A stretch of DNA of 7,400 nt from JAEZKC01 sp046538945 (GTDB taxonomy: Bacteria > Fibrobacterota > Chitinivibrionia > Chitinivibrionales > Chitinispirillaceae), in assembly GCA_046538945.1 (NCBI GenBank), contig JBKHHW010000160.1:1-7400 (forward strand), given 5' to 3'. A program made the translations under genes and the position numbers. Below the pieces are notes generated by a model that did not search any database, was not told the DNA's origin, and was given only the letters and a program-made list of their open reading frames with translations. Positions within the stretch are counted from its first letter, which is position 1. Each line of letters begins with the position of its first letter. Below are positions 7,027 to 7,400 of this stretch, piece by piece.

Positions 7027-7400
7027 TGCTGGCCTCCTTTAAGTGATTGTGTATTGTTGATTGTCTGTCATTAAAGTCATACAGGCGGTTTTCGTAAACC
7101 TCCCTCATTCCCGCAAGGTATTTGGAGAAACTGCTGCGGTGAAGATCGAAGGTACGGATCAGATCCAGCATCCAGAGAGGCACCTGGCTTGTATAGCATT
7201 TGAGTTCAAGAACGACATCTTCATCGGAGGGAAACGTAAACTCGTCGCTACAATGAAGTAGCTCTTCCGGTTCAGGAACACATGAATAGCCGCCCTGCCT
7301 TTTATAGCACAGGTTCTTATCGAAAGTGATCCGGGCATACTGATCATACCTGGACACAAAGGCTTTTCTCTTGTACTGGATGAGCACTTTCGGTTCTGCA
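7007..7400 (-). CDS. VTC-domain protein (polyphosphate polymerase-like), 5'-truncated
   Basis: The frame is open to the window edge, so the GTG at 7387 is probably internal (AEPK precedes it) and the N-terminal part lies beyond 7400; 130 residues are visible. The sequence fits the C-terminal half of a VTC domain, the CYTH-like tunnel fold of yeast Vtc4 polyphosphate polymerase: PKVLIQYKRKAFVSR, then ARITFDKNL, then VVLELKCY, then WMLDLIRTFDL and SSFSKYLAGM. The basic and acidic residues in YKRKAF, RITFD and LELK are where the family places substrate- and metal-binding side chains. Bacterial VTC proteins are mostly uncharacterised; from memory they often sit next to DUF4956 membrane proteins and CotH-like kinases. 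The last 20 bases overlap the downstream lamin-tail gene, which points to one operon. The family assignment is good; true polyphosphate synthesis is unproven. Confidence 0.8.
   Translation of the reverse strand, partial: AEPKVLIQYKRKAFVSRYDQYARITFDKNLCYKRQGGYSCVPEPEELLHCSDEFTFPSDEDVVLELKCYTSQVPLWMLDLIRTFDLHRSSFSKYLAGMREVYENRLYDFNDRQSTIHNHLKEASNAAHSF
7033..7040 (-). promoter_or_regulatory. Strong ribosome binding site of the lamin-tail gene inside the VTC gene
   Basis: On the minus strand AAAGGAGG ends six bases before the ATG at 7026. It lies within the coding sequence of the VTC gene, whose stop codon (7009-7007) is 17 bases past the A of that ATG. This sets the start of the lamin-tail protein and suggests reinitiation or coupling between the two. 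Confidence 0.8.

Overview
The window looks like chromosomal DNA from a polysaccharide-degrading Gram-negative bacterium, most plausibly in or near the Fibrobacterota (Fibrobacter / Chitinispirillum / Chitinivibrio type) or another lineage with a type IX-like secretion route. The reasons are a modular GH5 cellulase with InlB-type repeat, CBM4_9-like module and a basic C-terminal sorting-like domain, the same C-terminal domain on two other proteins, and a lamin-tail-domain surface protein beside a VTC-domain protein. The lineage is an inference; there is no rRNA or other phylogenetic marker here.

Layout. Positions 1-880 (+) hold the 3' end of a secreted carbohydrate-binding protein whose N-terminal, possibly catalytic, part lies before the window. 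After a gap of about 106 bases with a perfect 10-bp hairpin comes a complete GH5 endoglucanase (987-2915, +) with the same three C-terminal modules, so the two genes are paralogous over these modules. A 338-base gap follows, with a palindrome plus T-tract at 2960-3006 that should end the cellulase transcript and resembles widespread REP-like intergenic palindromes. From 3254 on, all genes are on the minus strand: a complete PTS enzyme I (3254-4915), a 317-base gap with a possible promoter for it, a secreted protein with three lamin tail domains (5233-7026), and the C-terminal part of a VTC-domain protein (7007-7400), which continues past the window end and overlaps the lamin-tail gene by 20 bases.

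How the genes work together. The two plus-strand proteins look like secreted cellulose/beta-glucan degraders or binders that use the same export signal. The lamin-tail protein carries a related export domain and is probably translationally coupled to the VTC protein; VTC, CotH and lamin-tail proteins are often found together, so the operon probably continues upstream beyond 7400. Enzyme I is an orphan here: no HPr or EII component is visible. I did not find an IS element, CRISPR array, tRNA or rRNA. I see no clearly new system; the VTC/lamin-tail pair is the least understood part.
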